64,000 nt of DNA from Paucisalibacillus globulus DSM 18846 (GCF_000482485.1 NZ_AXVK01000001.1:1-64000); one strand, 5' to 3'; counted from the first letter of the stretch, positions 8,347-16,334 are shown. The notes: generated from the letters alone by a model not told the origin. Translations and numbers: made by a program.

Positions 8347-8811
8347 TTGAGTGAACATGTGATATATGCAAATGAGGCCCGTGTTTCGGAGCAACGTTAT
8401 GCTGGGTTTTGGATGCGACTTTGGGCATTTCTCATTGATTTAATTGTTATAAGTAGCTTGAACGGTATTTTGCTTTCGCCATTTAAATTTGTCAACGAAG
8501 GTATTGCAATAAGTGTTGGGATATGGACGGTTCCCGGGATTGTTAGTGCCATTGTCTTTTATGCATACTTTGTATTGATGACAAAGTTTTTTGGACAAAC
8601 TGTTGGAAAAATGATTCTTGGCATAAAGGTCGTTCGTGAAAATGAAGAGCCACTTAGATGGAGTGATGTTCTATTTAGGGAGCTGGTTGGCAGATTTATT
8701 TATCGAGCATTTTGGTTCCTAATGGTATTGTATATCATTGTTGGATTTATGGATGAAAAGCAAGGATTGCACGATATGATTGCAGATACAAGAGTTATAT
8801 ATGATAGATAG
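8347..8811 (+). CDS. RDD family membrane protein (YteJ-like)
   Basis: 154 aa with an RDD domain. RYAGFWMRLWAFLIDLIVI opens the first of about three membrane helices, with the characteristic Arg and Asp; further segments lie near residues 60-85 and 118-138, between which sits the family's GKMILGIKVV loop. The function of RDD proteins is largely unknown, although transport or sodium tolerance roles have been proposed for some. The start is a TTG directly after AGGAGGGCTTATT, with no alternative start nearby. It is the second gene of the sppA operon and is followed by a strong terminator. Confidence 0.88.
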   Translation: MSEHVIYANEARVSEQRYAGFWMRLWAFLIDLIVISSLNGILLSPFKFVNEGIAISVGIWTVPGIVSAIVFYAYFVLMTKFFGQTVGKMILGIKVVRENEEPLRWSDVLFRELVGRFIYRAFWFLMVLYIIVGFMDEKQGLHDMIADTRVIYDR

Positions 8812-8815
8812 AAGG

Positions 8816-8854
8816 GAAGACACGGTTGATAAGGCCGTGTCTTCTTATCTTTTT
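8816..8854 (+). terminator. terminator of the sppA operon
   Basis: A 10-bp stem GAAGACACGG/CCGTGTCTTC is followed by TTATCTTTTT. Confidence 0.9.
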
Positions 8855-9134
8855 AATAAGATAATATCTCAAGGGTAGTTTGGCAGTAATTTGAAGGGGA
8901 GGGAATCTAATACATAATTTCGTACTCAGTTCCCGGCTGAAATGAAGAATGAAACACTCCTATACATCGTTTCCCATCAAATCCGGACTGAAATAGAGTG
9001 GCTTGTAAGCTCGAAATATAGCGAATATCATGAAGTTTTGACAGGAGTATTGCTACTAGTAATTATCTGAATTAAAATAATAAATAGAATCTTATGTAGA
9101 TAAAACAACAAACTATTTGGAGGAGTTGGGAGAG
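8855..9134 (+). promoter_or_regulatory. intergenic region with probable acyl-CoA synthetase promoter
   Basis: No gene is visible. TTGACA at 9038-9043 is followed after 16-17 nt by TAATTAT, a plausible sigma-A promoter for the next gene. Confidence 0.5.
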
Positions 9135-10748
9135 ATGAACACAGATTCAAATGTTTTTGATGGACTCGATAGGTTACTTGAACGTGCCCGTAGAAATACA
9201 TTAGGAGATCTACTGGCGAGAACAAGAGATAGGATGCCCGATAAATTTGCCCTTGCATATCGGGACAAGCGCTTGAATTACGAAGAATTAGATGACTTAG
9301 TGAATCAGACTGCCCAAGCTTTTCAAAATCAAGGAATGAAAAAAGGCGATATGATTACCGTCATGTCAAAGAATAGCTTAGATTTTGTTCTAGTTAATTT
9401 CGCTCTTGCTCGAATAGGAGCAGTTATGATTCCAATCAACTATATGCTAACACATGACGTTGTTGCTTTTATATTAGGGCATGCAGGAGCTTGTGGGTTA
9501 ATTGCTTCGGGAGAATATGCACAAGTACTTGATCAGGCATCTAACGGGATGGATATACGCTTTCGTTACTTAATGGATATAGAAGAATCAGATATACTTG
9601 ACGGAAGACTTGAAGAATGGATAGCGCTACGTGATATTCGTATGGACCAACCAACTAACTTCGTAGATGCTGATTTATCTGATGACGACTTGGCTCATGT
9701 TTTATATACAAGTGGTACTGAATCAAGGCCAAAAGGAGTTATGCTGACACATAAGAGTATTGTTAGTGAATATGTTAGTTGCATTGTGGATGGGAATATG
9801 GCTGAAGGTGATGTATTGATTCATGCTTTGCCAATGTATCATAGTGCTCAACTACATTGTTTCTTGGGTCCAAGCATCTATTTGGGGTCAAGTGGAATTA
9901 TTCTTGATGGGGCTAGTCCGGAAGTGATTTTACGTACCATTGAAAAGGAAGGGGCAACACAGCTATTTTGTCCACCGACAGTTTGGATTGCCTTGTTAAG
10001 ACATCCTGAATTTGATATGCGTGATTTATCAACTTTGGAAAAATGTTATTATGGTGCTGCAATTATGCCAATGGAAATATTGAAGGAGCTATCTGTTCGA
10101 CTACCAAATGCGAGATTCTGGAATTTCTACGGGCAAACAGAAGTAGCTCCACTTGCAACTGCATTGCAACCTAAGGACCAATTAAGCAAACTTGGTTCTG
10201 CTGGAAAACCAACATTAAATATGCAAACAAAAATTGTGGATGAAAATGATCAAGAGGTTCCTTGTGGGGAGATAGGTGAAATTGTGCACCGTACACCCCA
10301 TGCTATGAAGGGTTATTTATTTGATCCAGAAAAAACGGCAGAAGCATTTCGTGGTGGATGGTTCCATAGTGGAGACCTTGGTGTAATGGATGAAGAAGGA
10401 TATATTACTATTGTAGACCGGAAAAAAGATATGATTAATACTGGTGGTGTCAATGTCTCCAGTCGAGAAGTTGAGGAAACAATTTACCAGCTAGAAGGGG
10501 TTTCGGAGGTTGCAGTAATTGGGATTCCTGATAAGTATTGGATTGAAGCGGTAACAGCGATTATTGTTGTGAAAGAAGGAACTAGCCTAATGGAAGAGGA
10601 TGTAGTTGAATTTTGCCGTGATACGTTGTCTAAGTTTAAAGTGCCAAAATATGTTGCATTTGCTGATTCACTTCCTAAGAATCCAAGTGGAAAAGTGTTA
10701 AAGCGTGAGTTGCGTGATGAATATGAGGGGTTAGGTGAAGAAGAGTAA
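9135..10748 (+). CDS. acyl-CoA synthetase (class I adenylate-forming)
   Basis: 537 aa, the usual length for AMP-forming acyl-CoA ligases, which activate a carboxylate as acyl-AMP and then transfer it to CoA. The P-loop-like A3 motif reads YTSGTESRPKGV (about residues 194-205), with Glu-Ser where most relatives have Thr-Gly. NFYGQTE, the GWFHSGDLG core and the C-terminal Lys motif NPSGKVLKREL are present. The start ATG at 9135 follows GGAGGAGTTGGGAGAG; an upstream TTG at 9117 overlaps that site. It is monocistronic, with its own terminator. A medium- or long-chain fatty acid is the likely substrate, but the sequence does not fix chain length. Confidence 0.87.
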   Translation: MNTDSNVFDGLDRLLERARRNTLGDLLARTRDRMPDKFALAYRDKRLNYEELDDLVNQTAQAFQNQGMKKGDMITVMSKNSLDFVLVNFALARIGAVMIPINYMLTHDVVAFILGHAGACGLIASGEYAQVLDQASNGMDIRFRYLMDIEESDILDGRLEEWIALRDIRMDQPTNFVDADLSDDDLAHVLYTSGTESRPKGVMLTHKSIVSEYVSCIVDGNMAEGDVLIHALPMYHSAQLHCFLGPSIYLGSSGIILDGASPEVILRTIEKEGATQLFCPPTVWIALLRHPEFDMRDLSTLEKCYYGAAIMPMEILKELSVRLPNARFWNFYGQTEVAPLATALQPKDQLSKLGSAGKPTLNMQTKIVDENDQEVPCGEIGEIVHRTPHAMKGYLFDPEKTAEAFRGGWFHSGDLGVMDEEGYITIVDRKKDMINTGGVNVSSREVEETIYQLEGVSEVAVIGIPDKYWIEAVTAIIVVKEGTSLMEEDVVEFCRDTLSKFKVPKYVAFADSLPKNPSGKVLKRELRDEYEGLGEEE

Positions 10749-10754
10749 ACGGAG

Positions 10755-10797
10755 TAAGGAGCGTGGACCATACATAATGGTCCTGCTTCTTTTTTTA
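10755..10797 (+). terminator. terminator after the acyl-CoA synthetase gene
   Basis: GGACCAT/ATGGTCC around ACATA is extended by an outer stem and followed by at least seven T residues. Confidence 0.85.
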
Positions 10798-11062
10798 GGA
10801 GGTATGTTTAATGTAATATAGAAAGGGTATATAACTTGTACCCCTATTTTTCTAAATACCTAGGATTATTCTCATTAACACGCTGAGGTGAATACAGATA
10901 ATAACCCATATTACGAACGTTTTAGAAAAAACTAGCATAATTTGTTAATGGGAAACGCAACTTTATTAAAGACAATATCAGATTTATTTTTGACAAATTC
11001 TCTATGATCAATTTGGATAAACCACTCCATTTTAGTAATAATAATAAATGGAGGTGTCCTAA
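10798..11062 (+). promoter_or_regulatory. intergenic region with a sigma-G-like promoter for sspL
   Basis: No gene is visible. CATTTTA (11028-11034), with TGATCA (11005-11010) 17 nt upstream, resembles a sigma-G promoter (TGAATA/CATNNTA). That would fit the spore genes that follow. Confidence 0.45.
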
Positions 11063-11203
11063 TTGGCAGAAAAAAGTGATGTTTGGAGTAAGAAACGTGC
11101 TGTTTCAAGTGTTAATCCTCAAGGTCTAACTGAAGAAACCGCAGATCACCGTCCTAAGTCGCAGTTGGAAGATCGAGCAAAGAAAAAGAATACTAAAGTT
11201 TAA
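11063..11203 (+). CDS. sspL: minor small acid-soluble spore protein, SspL-like
   Basis: 46 aa, hydrophilic and Lys/Glu-rich. The C-terminal half, NPQGLTEETADHRPKSQLED followed by RAKKKNTK, matches my memory of B. subtilis SspL (TPQGDLEGNTHNDPKTELEE followed by RAKKSNTK). Such minor SASPs are made in the forespore under sigma-G. The start is TTG after GGAGGTGTCCTAA. The next gene follows closely and is also a forespore protein homologue, so the two probably form one operon. Confidence 0.82.
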   Translation: MAEKSDVWSKKRAVSSVNPQGLTEETADHRPKSQLEDRAKKKNTKV

Positions 11204-11208
11204 AGCAG

Positions 11209-11466
11209 GTGAGGACAATCGACGATACACTTCTATACTTACGTGAATCATTATCCAATTACGAGGGTAATGAGTGGAGTCAGTCTATTCATCAAAAACT
11301 ACAAAATAAGGACTATCAAAGTGAAGAAGAATTTGTTGAGGATTTAGACGATAGGGAAATGCAGTATTTAAACAAAATCCTAGAACGTGAAATTGGCTAT
11401 GCTGAAAATGTTCAAGATGATCTTCGGGTCGAGCAGTTACGTGAAGTATATGAACTCATCTTTTAG
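11209..11466 (+). CDS. csgA: sigma-G-dependent spore protein CsgA-like
   Basis: About 82-85 aa, acidic and helical. It matches remembered B. subtilis CsgA along its length: LYLRESLSN, EEEFVEDLDDREM, and the C-terminal REVYEL. CsgA is a small protein of the spore core made under sigma-G. The start is uncertain. The coordinates use the GTG at 11209, but this codon lies inside the strong ribosome binding site AGGTGAGG (11207-11214). The homologue's Met aligns with the ATC at 11218, five bases after AGGTGA, so an ATC start is possible. It follows sspL by 5 nt. Confidence 0.8.
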   Translation: MRTIDDTLLYLRESLSNYEGNEWSQSIHQKLQNKDYQSEEEFVEDLDDREMQYLNKILEREIGYAENVQDDLRVEQLREVYELIF

Positions 11467-11514
11467 TAAGCATAGGATGAATAGCCTATTTTAGTCAATT
11501 GGATAACATTGGCA

Positions 11515-11543
11515 TTGATATTTTGCAACCAAAATAGTAATAT
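11515..11543 (+). promoter_or_regulatory. strong sigma-A promoter of the stand-alone RNA
   Basis: TTGATA (11515-11520), exactly 17 nt, then TAATAT (11538-11543). Transcription would start about 11550, with no good ORF downstream. Confidence 0.8.
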
Positions 11544-11549
11544 AAGAGT

Positions 11550-11780
11550 ACAAGCTACGATGTACGTATTTTACTAAGTTTTAACCTCTAATGTAATAAT
11601 AGGGAGTTTTAAATTGAAGCTCTAATGCCGTGCCGCTTGAATTAGCGGAAGGCAGGAAGGTTTCTGCGAACACCCACTTAGTGAAGTGGTGGTTTAAAAC
11701 TTTTTATGACAAATACGGCATAGGTGGCTCTTACTAAAGAATTAAGCCGACCAGTTTCCTACGGGAGACTGGTCATTTTT
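11550..11780 (+). ncRNA. stand-alone structured RNA, class not identified
   Basis: About 230 nt between a consensus promoter and an intrinsic terminator (stem GACCAGT/ACTGGTC, 11749-11774, then TTTTT), without a credible ORF. Pairings visible are CCGCT/AGCGG (11633/11644), GCAG/CTGC (11652/11664), CCACTT/AAGTGG (11674/11684), AGTTTTAAA/TTTAAAACT (11605/11693) and ATGCCGT/ACGGCAT (11625/11715). The last two cross, so they form a pseudoknot or alternative folds. It could be a divergent 6S-like RNA or an unnamed class; I do not see the known B. subtilis 6S-1 template sequence. SRP RNA, tmRNA and RNase P RNA were considered and do not fit. Confidence 0.72.
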
Positions 11781-11782
11781 GT

Positions 11783-12553
11783 TTACAATTCTTTAATGTT
11801 GTTAGGTAAGGTTTCTGTTGTGATCCAATCTTTTACCATTTTGTTAAAAAAATCCGGATTGGCTAATGAGATACCGTGTCCAACATTTGGAATGATGATT
11901 CCCGTGCTATTAGAATTTTTTTGTATAAGTTCAATGCATGACCTATGCATTATTTTCTTTTCCTTTTCTCCGACTGTGACAAGTAGTTTAGTTTTTGTAA
12001 CAGAATACTGTCCGGGAACATGAAAGGACATATTTTCTTTCATAACCTGCATGAAAGTATCTAATGTAATTTCCTTACTTTCTTTATAATAAAATTCGAA
12101 TTGCTTTTCTTGTATGTATAGAACCTTTGATTGAAGCTTTGCGAATGATCTTAATTTAGTCAGAGGAAAGGATAATTTGAACAACGGCTTTAGTATGTTG
12201 AAGCTAGATTTCATTGGTTTCGCAAGAGCACTATTGATCACTGCATAGTTAATTAACTCCGGAGCTAAACTTAACATTTTAACTAGGATTTGAGCTCCTA
12301 AAGAGAATCCGATTACTATAACTGGTTCTTGAGATCTCTTGTGATTGATCAATTCCATTATCTTTTCTGCACTATCTTTTATTGAAAAATGTTCATGCTT
12401 ACTTAATCCGTGCCCTGGTAAATCTGGAACTAAACAATGATAACTTGAGGAAAAATACTTAATTTGTTCATCCCACATCCAGCCACTCACTCCACCACCG
12501 TGGAGAAATACCATCAGTGGTACATTTTCTTTCCCATATTCTTTATAGTCCAA
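11783..12553 (-). CDS. alpha/beta hydrolase
   Basis: 256 aa, a single alpha/beta-hydrolase fold. It has the oxyanion strand MVFLHGGGVSGWMW near residue 13, DLPGHGLSKH, the nucleophile elbow GFSLGAQ (Ser) and the C-terminal catalytic His in NVGHGIS. The substrate is unknown; the family includes esterases, haloperoxidase-like and MenH-like enzymes. The TTG at 12553 is preferred because AAGGTGG sits eight bases upstream; the GTG at 12571 has no ribosome binding site. It is transcribed toward the structured RNA gene, whose terminator ends just beyond the stop codon. Confidence 0.82.
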   Translation of the reverse strand: MDYKEYGKENVPLMVFLHGGGVSGWMWDEQIKYFSSSYHCLVPDLPGHGLSKHEHFSIKDSAEKIMELINHKRSQEPVIVIGFSLGAQILVKMLSLAPELINYAVINSALAKPMKSSFNILKPLFKLSFPLTKLRSFAKLQSKVLYIQEKQFEFYYKESKEITLDTFMQVMKENMSFHVPGQYSVTKTKLLVTVGEKEKKIMHRSCIELIQKNSNSTGIIIPNVGHGISLANPDFFNKMVKDWITTETLPNNIKEL

Positions 12554-12707
12554 TTTGATGTCCACCTTCACAAATTTACTACTCTTATCTTATCATAGTT
12601 CTCTGAATAGTAAGTGATAAGTAAAATCTTTCAAGTGGTATTCGTTTTTAGTATTTTAAGTTATCTTCATAAACATATATGATTAAATTAATAAGGGAGG
12701 GGATTGG

Positions 12708-13076
12708 ATGAATTTTCATTATGAACAATTGGACCATGTACAGTTGGCTGCTCCAAAAGATGGGGAAGAAGAGGCACGCAAATTTTATGAGGGCTTACTT
12801 GGTTTTTCCGAAATAGAAAAGCCAGAGAATTTGAAAAGGCGTGGTGGGGTTTGGTTTTCAAATGGTGTCATTCCCATTCATATTGGAATTGAAGAACCTT
12901 TTCAACCGGCAAAGAAAGCACATCCAGCAATTAGAGTAAAGGATATTGAGGAAATGAAAAAGTATTTGGATGAGAAACGAGTCGTGTATCAAGTGGATAT
13001 GGAACTCCCTGGTGCAAATCGATTTTATTTGTATGATCCATTCGGAAATCGGTTAGAGTTTTTAGAGTGGGAATAA
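12708..13076 (+). CDS. VOC family protein (glyoxalase/dioxygenase fold)
   Basis: 122 aa, one vicinal-oxygen-chelate domain: YEQLDHVQLAAPKDGEEEA opens the first beta-alpha-beta-beta-beta unit, and RFYLYDPFGNRLEFLEWE closes the second. The metal-ligand positions His (LDHVQ) and the final Glu (LEFLE) are present. Family members isomerise, cleave or bind small hydrophobic or thiol-conjugated compounds; no substrate can be assigned. The start ATG follows AAGGGAGGGG. It is probably monocistronic, with a family B repeat immediately downstream. Confidence 0.85.
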   Translation: MNFHYEQLDHVQLAAPKDGEEEARKFYEGLLGFSEIEKPENLKRRGGVWFSNGVIPIHIGIEEPFQPAKKAHPAIRVKDIEEMKKYLDEKRVVYQVDMELPGANRFYLYDPFGNRLEFLEWE

Positions 13077-13080
13077 GAAC

Positions 13081-13330
13081 AAAAGCGCAAGAGCCCGGTT
13101 AGCGACGTATGGACTGCGCCCTGCCATGCAGGGTGGGACTGCGTTGCCACGCAAAGTGGGGGATTTAGCAGTCCATTCCCCGTAGGAGATAAAGGAAACA
13201 AGACGAATGAAGAGAGTCGATGTTGACTTATCGTACGGAGGTGAAGGAAGTCCAATAGTCGCTGGGTGCTGGAGCTGGACGTGGCCATTCCTGATTAATT
13301 ATCCACAGGCAGAGACTTTTATTATTTCCT
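13081..13330 (+). repeat. interspersed repeat family B, copy 1
   Basis: It shares with 16101-16296 the blocks CCCGGTTAG, GGAGATAAAGGAAACA, GTTGACTTATCGT, GGAAGTC, GACGTGGCC and ATCCACAGGCAG. The closing stem TAGCGAC (13099-13105) with GTCGCTG is matched in copy 2 by TAGGGAC with GTCCCTG, a compensatory change. Copy 1 carries about 65 extra bases with their own short inverted repeats (TGCCATGCAGG, TTGCCACGCAA). No ORF is convincing. It fills the 13077-13431 gap together with the following terminator. Confidence 0.8.
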
Positions 13331-13336
13331 AAATAA

Positions 13337-13379
13337 TAAAAAAGGGATTTCTCTTTATATAATGAGAAATCCCTTTTTA
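13337..13379. terminator. intrinsic terminator, bidirectional
   Basis: AAAAAGGGATTTCTC (13338-13352) pairs perfectly with GAGAAATCCCTTTTT (13364-13378), with A and T tracts on either side. Confidence 0.85.
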
Positions 13380-13431
13380 CATGGTAGAATTATTAGAAAA
13401 GTTACTATTATTTGCATTATCAGGGGGAAAT

Positions 13432-14388
13432 ATGTTGAAGAAGAAATTAGGAGTTGTCCTGGGGAGTATTGTAGGATTATTTATTATTGGACTATTCATA
13501 GGAGGGAATTATTTTTATAGTGAAGGCATAAAGCGTGGTACCGAAGTAGAATTACATAGTGAATCGGAAACAGTAAATGCTGCAGCAAGTCAAACCGATC
13601 TATCTATCATTGAAGAAGCAGAAAAATGGTATTCCAATCAGGACCCGGAAATCTTGGAGATTCTTTCCTATGATGATTTACGATTAAAGGCTGGATTTTT
13701 TGAAAATGAAATGGATACAGGGAAAGTTGTAATTCTTGCTCATGGCTACCGTGGGAACCGAGATCATATGGATGATTTGGTGAAATTTTATTATGATCAA
13801 GGTTTCGATGTATTAATGCCTGATTCCAGAGGTCACGGGGAAAGCGAAGGGGATTATATTGGCTATGGTTGGCATGATAGACTTGACTATGTAAAGTGGA
13901 TTGATTTACTAATTGAAAAGCACGGTGCAGAGCAAATAGTATTACATGGAAATTCAATGGGGGCTTCTTTAGTACTAATGACAAGTGGGGAAGAACTGCC
14001 GGACAAGGTAAAAGGTATAGTTGCTGATAGTGGTTATACAATGGTTAAAGAAGAGTTGAAACATCAATTAAAACATTTATATCACCTACCTGCATTTCCA
14101 ATCTTAGATGTTACTAGCATGATTACCAAGGTTCGAGCAGGCTATTTCTTCGGTGAAGCTTCAGCAATTGAACAGGTAGAAAAGAATACAAGACCATTAT
14201 TCATTATCCATGGTGACGCGGACGAGTTAGTACCAACCGAAATGGCATATGAACTATACGAGGCTGCGGGTGGAGAGAAGGAACTTTGGATTGTGCCAGA
14301 TGCTGGACATACAAAGGCATATTCTATTGCTACAGAGGAGTTTCAGGAAAGATTACAAGAGTTTATTGATAAAATTATGGAAAACTAG
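13432..14388 (+). CDS. membrane-anchored alpha/beta hydrolase (YqkD-like), paralogue 1
   Basis: 318 aa. An N-terminal membrane anchor (residues 4-26) is followed by an extracytoplasmic alpha/beta hydrolase of the S33/YqkD type: oxyanion loop LAHGYRGNRDHM, the family tag DSRGHGESEGDYIGYGW, nucleophile elbow HGNSMGAS, acid HGDADELVP and catalytic DAGHTKAY. Substrate unknown. The ATG at 13432 follows AGGGGGAAAT; an in-frame ATG at 13381 lies directly at the preceding terminator and is rejected. The closest relative visible is the gene at 28965-29921, of identical length. Confidence 0.87.
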   Translation: MLKKKLGVVLGSIVGLFIIGLFIGGNYFYSEGIKRGTEVELHSESETVNAAASQTDLSIIEEAEKWYSNQDPEILEILSYDDLRLKAGFFENEMDTGKVVILAHGYRGNRDHMDDLVKFYYDQGFDVLMPDSRGHGESEGDYIGYGWHDRLDYVKWIDLLIEKHGAEQIVLHGNSMGASLVLMTSGEELPDKVKGIVADSGYTMVKEELKHQLKHLYHLPAFPILDVTSMITKVRAGYFFGEASAIEQVEKNTRPLFIIHGDADELVPTEMAYELYEAAGGEKELWIVPDAGHTKAYSIATEEFQERLQEFIDKIMEN

Positions 14389-14530
14389 TGGAAGCTACTT
14401 TTGGGCAACGCTATCCTATGATATTTGCTAGTTCTATTTAATTATTTGTTGTTGGGTTGTGAAATCTTTTTCTAGAAGTGGGATTTTGCAACGTTAAAAA
14501 AGCTATGAATAAAAACATATGGAGGATCAC

Positions 14531-14983
14531 ATGGTAATCAAAACGATAAGACTTGCAACAGAAAAGGACGCAGCGGAACTCTCTAGACTAAATCAAGAAT
14601 TTAATGGTGGAGAAAGAGTAAATCCCGATATGATAAGGGATAGTATGCGGAACAACGATGAAATAATTGTAGTAGCAACACTAAATGATAGATTGGTAGG
14701 TTTTGCATGTGCACAAAGTGTTCAGTCCTTCTGTTATGCGAACGGACATGGTGAAATTACTGAGATGTATGTGGAAGAAAATACAAGACGAATGGGGCTT
14801 GCGAGCTTGATGATAGCTTTATTAGAGAAAAAGCTTGTTGAACGTGGAGTTACAAGTATAAGGATATTGACCGGAAAGAGAAATAATGCAGCAATTCATA
14901 CATATTTGTGTAGTGATTACAACATGGAAGATGAGGTTGTTCTTGAAAAGAAAAAGTTGGGGATGAAAGAATTAGGGATTTGA
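14531..14983 (+). CDS. GNAT family N-acetyltransferase
   Basis: 150 aa, a single GNAT domain. It has the N-terminal TIRLATEKDAAELSRL, motif A around EITEMYVEENTRRMGLASLM (acetyl-CoA pyrophosphate loop; the usual RxxGxG/A is RRMGLA) and motif B AAIHTYLCSDY. The acceptor substrate is unknown. The ATG at 14531 is preceded by GGAGGATC; the ATG at 14519 overlaps that site. Its stop codon overlaps the start of the truncated histidine phosphatase frame, so the two appear joined by a deletion. Confidence 0.83.
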   Translation: MVIKTIRLATEKDAAELSRLNQEFNGGERVNPDMIRDSMRNNDEIIVVATLNDRLVGFACAQSVQSFCYANGHGEITEMYVEENTRRMGLASLMIALLEKKLVERGVTSIRILTGKRNNAAIHTYLCSDYNMEDEVVLEKKKLGMKELGI

Positions 14984-15483
14984 CTACACAAGGACATTCT
15001 GATAAGAGACAAATAACTAAAGTCTTATTAGAAGAAGATATCGACACTGTTATCTCCAGTCCATACAAACGGGCAGTCTTAACTGTACAGGAATTAGCAG
15101 AACGACTGGGACAAAGAGTTTTGGTTATTGAAGATCTTAAGGAGAGAGTGTTTATTCGAGAGGAAAAGCGAATAGATGATAAGGAATTATTACCATTAAT
15201 ACGGACATCATTTTCTGACCCGAATTTCAGTTTTCCTGAAGCGGAGTCAAATAAGGACTGTCAGAGAAGAGCTATGGAGATAATAAAAGGAATACTAAAA
15301 ATATATCGTGGTCAGAAGGTAGTAATAGGAACTCATGCAGTAATCATGACATTAGTGATGGGGTATTATGATAGTAAATATGATTTAGACTTTTTACTCC
15401 ATATATCAAAACCAGATATTTACAGAATGGAATTTGATGGGGAAGAATTAGTGAAAGTTGATCGATTATGGAGATTTGCATAG
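14980..15483 (+). pseudogene. 5'-truncated histidine phosphatase family gene
   Basis: 167 codons remain of a phosphoglycerate-mutase-like histidine phosphatase. The frame opens at TTG with LTTQGHSDKRQITKVL, which in complete relatives is about residue 25-30, after the catalytic RHG/RHA strand. That strand is absent, and the bases upstream belong to the GNAT gene. Downstream parts are well conserved: SSPYKRAVLTVQ, ERVFIREEKR, and the second catalytic His in IGTHAVIMTLVMG. Without the phospho-accepting His the product should be inactive. There is no ribosome binding site of its own; the ATGA-like overlap could allow coupled translation. A deletion that fused two neighbouring genes is the simplest reading. 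Confidence 0.68.
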
Positions 15484-15622
15484 CGAAAATGTCGTTGATA
15501 GTTGTCCTAAGGATCCTATTTTCGGTTTAATATAATTCGATTAGGTATAATAGAATTCAAATAGAGGGAAATGGTAAAGTAAAGGGTAATTATCGGAATT
15601 TATTAAAAGGAGTGTACCCATT

Positions 15623-16057
15623 ATGATTGGAGTCGAAATCGATTTTGTTGTTTCGGATAGCTTAAAAGCATTGGAATTATATGAAAAAATATTTGAAATT
15701 GAACGTGTTGAAGTTTCGGATTTACCAAGAGGGGAAAATGAAGCGGTCTTTATTCTTTACGGTGCGCGCTTTCACATGTTAGATGAAAATCCAACATTCG
15801 AGCTGATAGCGCCAACCCAAGACAATCCAAAAACAGTTTGGTTCAATATTTCTGTTCCAGATATTAATGAAACTTATAATAAAGCAATGAGTTTGGGTTG
15901 TATAGAGATACAACCAGTTACTGATTTACCTGATTACGGAATTTCAAACGCAATGTTTATGGACTCTTTTGGTTATATTTGGATGTTACACCAGATACAC
16001 AAAGTAGTAAGTCATGAAGAACGTATACGCCTTTGGAAGGAAAAAAATGACAAGTAA
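15623..16057 (+). CDS. VOC family protein
   Basis: 144 aa with one VOC/glyoxalase-like domain: VEIDFVVSDSLKALELYEKI opens it and DSFGYIWMLHQIH ends it. It resembles the PhnB/YjdN-like group, in which metal ligands are often incomplete; function unknown. The start ATG follows AAAAGGAGTG. A -10-like TATAAT lies at 15546-15551 without a clear -35. A family B repeat copy follows the gene, as for the other VOC gene in this window. Confidence 0.82.
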   Translation: MIGVEIDFVVSDSLKALELYEKIFEIERVEVSDLPRGENEAVFILYGARFHMLDENPTFELIAPTQDNPKTVWFNISVPDINETYNKAMSLGCIEIQPVTDLPDYGISNAMFMDSFGYIWMLHQIHKVVSHEERIRLWKEKNDK

Positions 16058-16100
16058 TCTCTAAAATACTTATTCAACTAATTGATACCTTTTCAAGAAC

Positions 16101-16296
16101 AAATGCGGAAGTGCCCGGTTAGGGACTACGGACTGGACTGAGCCGGAGGAGATAAAGGAAACACGTCGACCGTAGGGAGTCGGTGTTGACTTATCGTGTC
16201 ATGAGGTGAGGGAAGTCTCGCTAGTCCCTGGGCGCTGAGTGAGACGTGGCCGTTAAAATAGTGATATCCACAGGCAGTTACTTTTATAATTTCCTA
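16101..16296 (+). repeat. interspersed repeat family B, copy 2
   Basis: About 195 bp, matching 13081-13330 in six blocks (see copy 1), but without the 65-base insertion and therefore closer to the basic unit. The closing stem has the TAGGGAC/GTCCCTG base pairs where copy 1 has TAGCGAC/GTCGCTG. It lies in the same orientation and also downstream of a VOC gene. Confidence 0.8.
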
Positions 16297-16299
16297 AGC

Positions 16300-16334
16300 A
16301 AAGATAAAGGGGCCGCTTGGGCCCTTTTATCTTT
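16300..16334. terminator. bidirectional terminator between converging genes
   Basis: AAAGATAAAGGGGCC pairs with GGGCCCTTTTATCTTT around GCTTG. It overlaps the last codons of the minus-strand GNAT gene. Confidence 0.8.

Noticed and set aside
11550-11780. Firm call as 6S RNA
   Set aside because: The promoter-mimic bubble and the known B. subtilis 6S-1 product template were not recognisable; left as an unassigned RNA.
13025-13288. 87-codon minus-strand frame
   Set aside because: It runs through the family B repeat and the end of the VOC gene, with no start signal.
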